This document shows positions 6,839-7,437 of a stretch of 7,437 nt of DNA, piece after piece. Source of the stretch: Candidatus Izemoplasma sp. (GTDB lineage Bacteria; Bacillota_I; Bacilli_A; Izemoplasmatales; Izemoplasmataceae); NCBI GenBank assembly GCA_007132145.1, contig SLPE01000095.1:1-7437 (forward strand). Reading direction: 5' to 3'. The notes under the pieces are model-generated. The model made no database searches and had not been told where the DNA came from. It saw only the letters and a program-made list of their open reading frames with translations. Every line of letters begins with the position of its first letter. The first letter of the stretch is position 1. A program made the translations under genes and the position numbers.

Positions 6839-7060
6839 ATGGCGAAGAAAGAAGACAAGATCGAACTTGAAGGCAAGGTCATCGAAGCCCTGCCGAACAC
6901 CCAATTTCTCGTCGAATTAGAAAACGGGCATAAGATTCACGCCCACGTTTCAGGTAAAATCCGTATGTACTACATACGCATCTTACCTGGTGACAGAGTC
7001 ACGGTTGAACTCTCACCGTACGACCTAACACGTGGACGTATCACCTACAGACACAAATAG
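6839..7060 (+). CDS. infA: Translation initiation factor IF-1
   Basis: Encodes 73 residues (Bacillus IF-1 has 72), a single S1-like OB fold that occupies the A site of the 30S subunit during initiation. [20 protein letters not shown], then [15 protein letters not shown] at residues 38-52 and [17 protein letters not shown] at the C-terminus are canonical. It follows map directly; Bacillus has an extra small gene between these two. The second half of the gene, from about codon 27, uses TTA, ATA, CTA, GTT, GGT and CCT more than the neighbouring genes. A 39-base near-perfect palindrome lies over codons 38-51. It ends in TAG at 7058-7060. Confidence 0.98.
   Translation: MAKKEDKIELEGKVIEALPNTQFLVELENGHKIHAHVSGKIRMYYIRILPGDRVTVELSPYDLTRGRITYRHK
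6951..6989 (+). repeat. 39-base near-perfect palindrome inside infA
   Basis: The arms start CAGGTAA and end TTACCTG, with CGTATGTA (6962-6969) and TACATACG (6971-6978) meeting around a single central C at 6970. Paired outward from the centre, 17 of 19 positions are complementary; the mismatches are 6958/6982 and 6961/6979. As RNA it would form a long hairpin. A second small perfect repeat, GTGAC-AGA-GTCAC, abuts it at 6990-7002. There is no T-run, so it is not a standard terminator. Function unknown. Confidence 0.75.
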
Positions 7061-7088
7061 TCCCGCCATTTCCAAGGAGGAAACGATC

Positions 7089-7202
7089 ATGAAAGTGAGA
7101 CCCTCGGTCAAGAAAATCTGCAACAAATGCAAAATCATCAGACGCAAAGGCAAAGTCATGGTCATTTGCGACAATCCCAAACACAAACAAAGACAAGGTT
7201 AA
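7089..7202 (+). CDS. rpmJ: 50S ribosomal protein L36, zinc-binding
   Basis: Encodes 37 residues, the normal length of the C+ form of L36, the smallest ribosomal protein, which binds 23S rRNA in domain VI. The start [15 protein letters not shown] and ending PKHKQRQG are canonical. The zinc ligands are complete: C11, C14, C27 and H32. AAGGAGG at 7074-7080 lies 8 bases before the ATG. It sits between infA and rpsM, its usual place. It is too short for many gene callers but unmistakable by sequence and context. It ends in TAA at 7200-7202, 14 bases before rpsM. Confidence 0.97.
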   Translation: MKVRPSVKKICNKCKIIRRKGKVMVICDNPKHKQRQG

Positions 7203-7216
7203 TAGGAGGTGCACCC

Positions 7217-7437
7217 ATGGCACGTATTTCCGGCGTAGACATTCCCCGAGACAAACGCGTCGTCATCGCATTGACATACGTTTATGGCATCGGCAAGACA
7301 CTATCCCAACAAGTGCTCGGCGCAGCGAAAGTATCTGAAGACACTCGCGTCAAGGACTTGACGGACGAAGAACTCGTAAGAATCAGGAACGAAGTCGCGA
7401 AACTCAAAACCGAGGGCGAACTCCGTCGCGAGGTCAA
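7217..7437 (+). CDS. rpsM: 30S ribosomal protein S13, N-terminal part
   Basis: The first 73 codons and two bases of the next are present; the gene runs off the window end and the family is usually about 121 residues. S13 lies in the 30S head, bridges to L5 and contacts P-site t[23 protein letters not shown], then YVYGIGKT and the region ELVRIRNEV with EGELRREV are typical of S13, including the helix-two-turn-helix start. AGGAGGT at 7204-7210 precedes the ATG by 6 bases. It opens the alpha-type cluster, which normally continues with rpsK, rpoA and rplQ. A TTGACA at 7271-7276 within the gene has no matching -10 box and is coding sequence. Confidence 0.97.
   Translation, partial: MARISGVDIPRDKRVVIALTYVYGIGKTLSQQVLGAAKVSEDTRVKDLTDEELVRIRNEVAKLKTEGELRREV

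Noticed and set aside
7271..7304. TTGACA in rpsM with CACTAT downstream as an internal promoter
   Set aside because: The spacing is about 22 bases, and the bases encode the conserved [11 protein letters not shown] of S13.

Overview
This window is one uninterrupted, same-strand stretch of bacterial ribosomal-protein genes: the end of the S10-type cluster, the whole spc-type cluster and the start of the alpha-type cluster. In order it holds the rpsQ tail, rplN, rplX, rplE, rpsN, rpsH, rplF, rplR, rpsE, rpmD, rplO, secY, adk, map, infA, rpmJ and the start of rpsM. Every gene is on the + strand. Gaps run from overlaps of 1 to 4 bases up to 37 bases, so no gene-free stretch approaches 300 bases. 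I see no promoter, terminator, RNA gene, mobile element, CRISPR array or frameshift. The natural reading is that the window is part of one long transcript that begins and ends outside it.

The organism looks like a member of the Bacillota, probably class Bacilli in the broad sense that includes the Acholeplasma-like lineages. S14 is the short zinc-binding form, L5, S14, S8 and IF-1 read like Bacilli proteins, and adk-map-infA-rpmJ follows secY. TGA is used as a genuine stop (rplN, rplX, rpsE, rplO, adk, map) and Trp is TGG, so this is not a code-4 mycoplasma or spiroplasma. Base composition is fairly GC-rich for such relatives: 47% and 58% in two 60-base stretches counted by hand. Codons strongly favour C at third positions (ATC, GTC, CTC, GAC), with AAA and GAA for Lys and Glu. 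Placement below class level is a guess.

Region by region: bases 1-4111 encode ribosomal proteins of both subunits, nearly all with a strong AGGAGG-type Shine-Dalgarno (SD) site 6 to 9 bases before the start. Bases 4111-5415 encode the SecY translocon channel. Bases 5428-6836 encode two enzymes, adenylate kinase and methionine aminopeptidase. These have visibly weaker initiation signals, a TTG start with an AGGGGG site for adk and an ATGA overlap for map. Bases 6839-7437 return to translation factors (IF-1, L36, S13) with strong sites. The genes jointly build the ribosome, start translation, trim the initiator Met, insert membrane proteins and balance adenylates.

The window is ordinary in gene content and I find no undescribed system. 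Points worth a second look are a near-perfect 39-base palindrome inside infA, a departure from the usual conserved core motif in L15, an arginine-rich S5 N-terminus, and the initiation signals of adk and of the overlapping genes.
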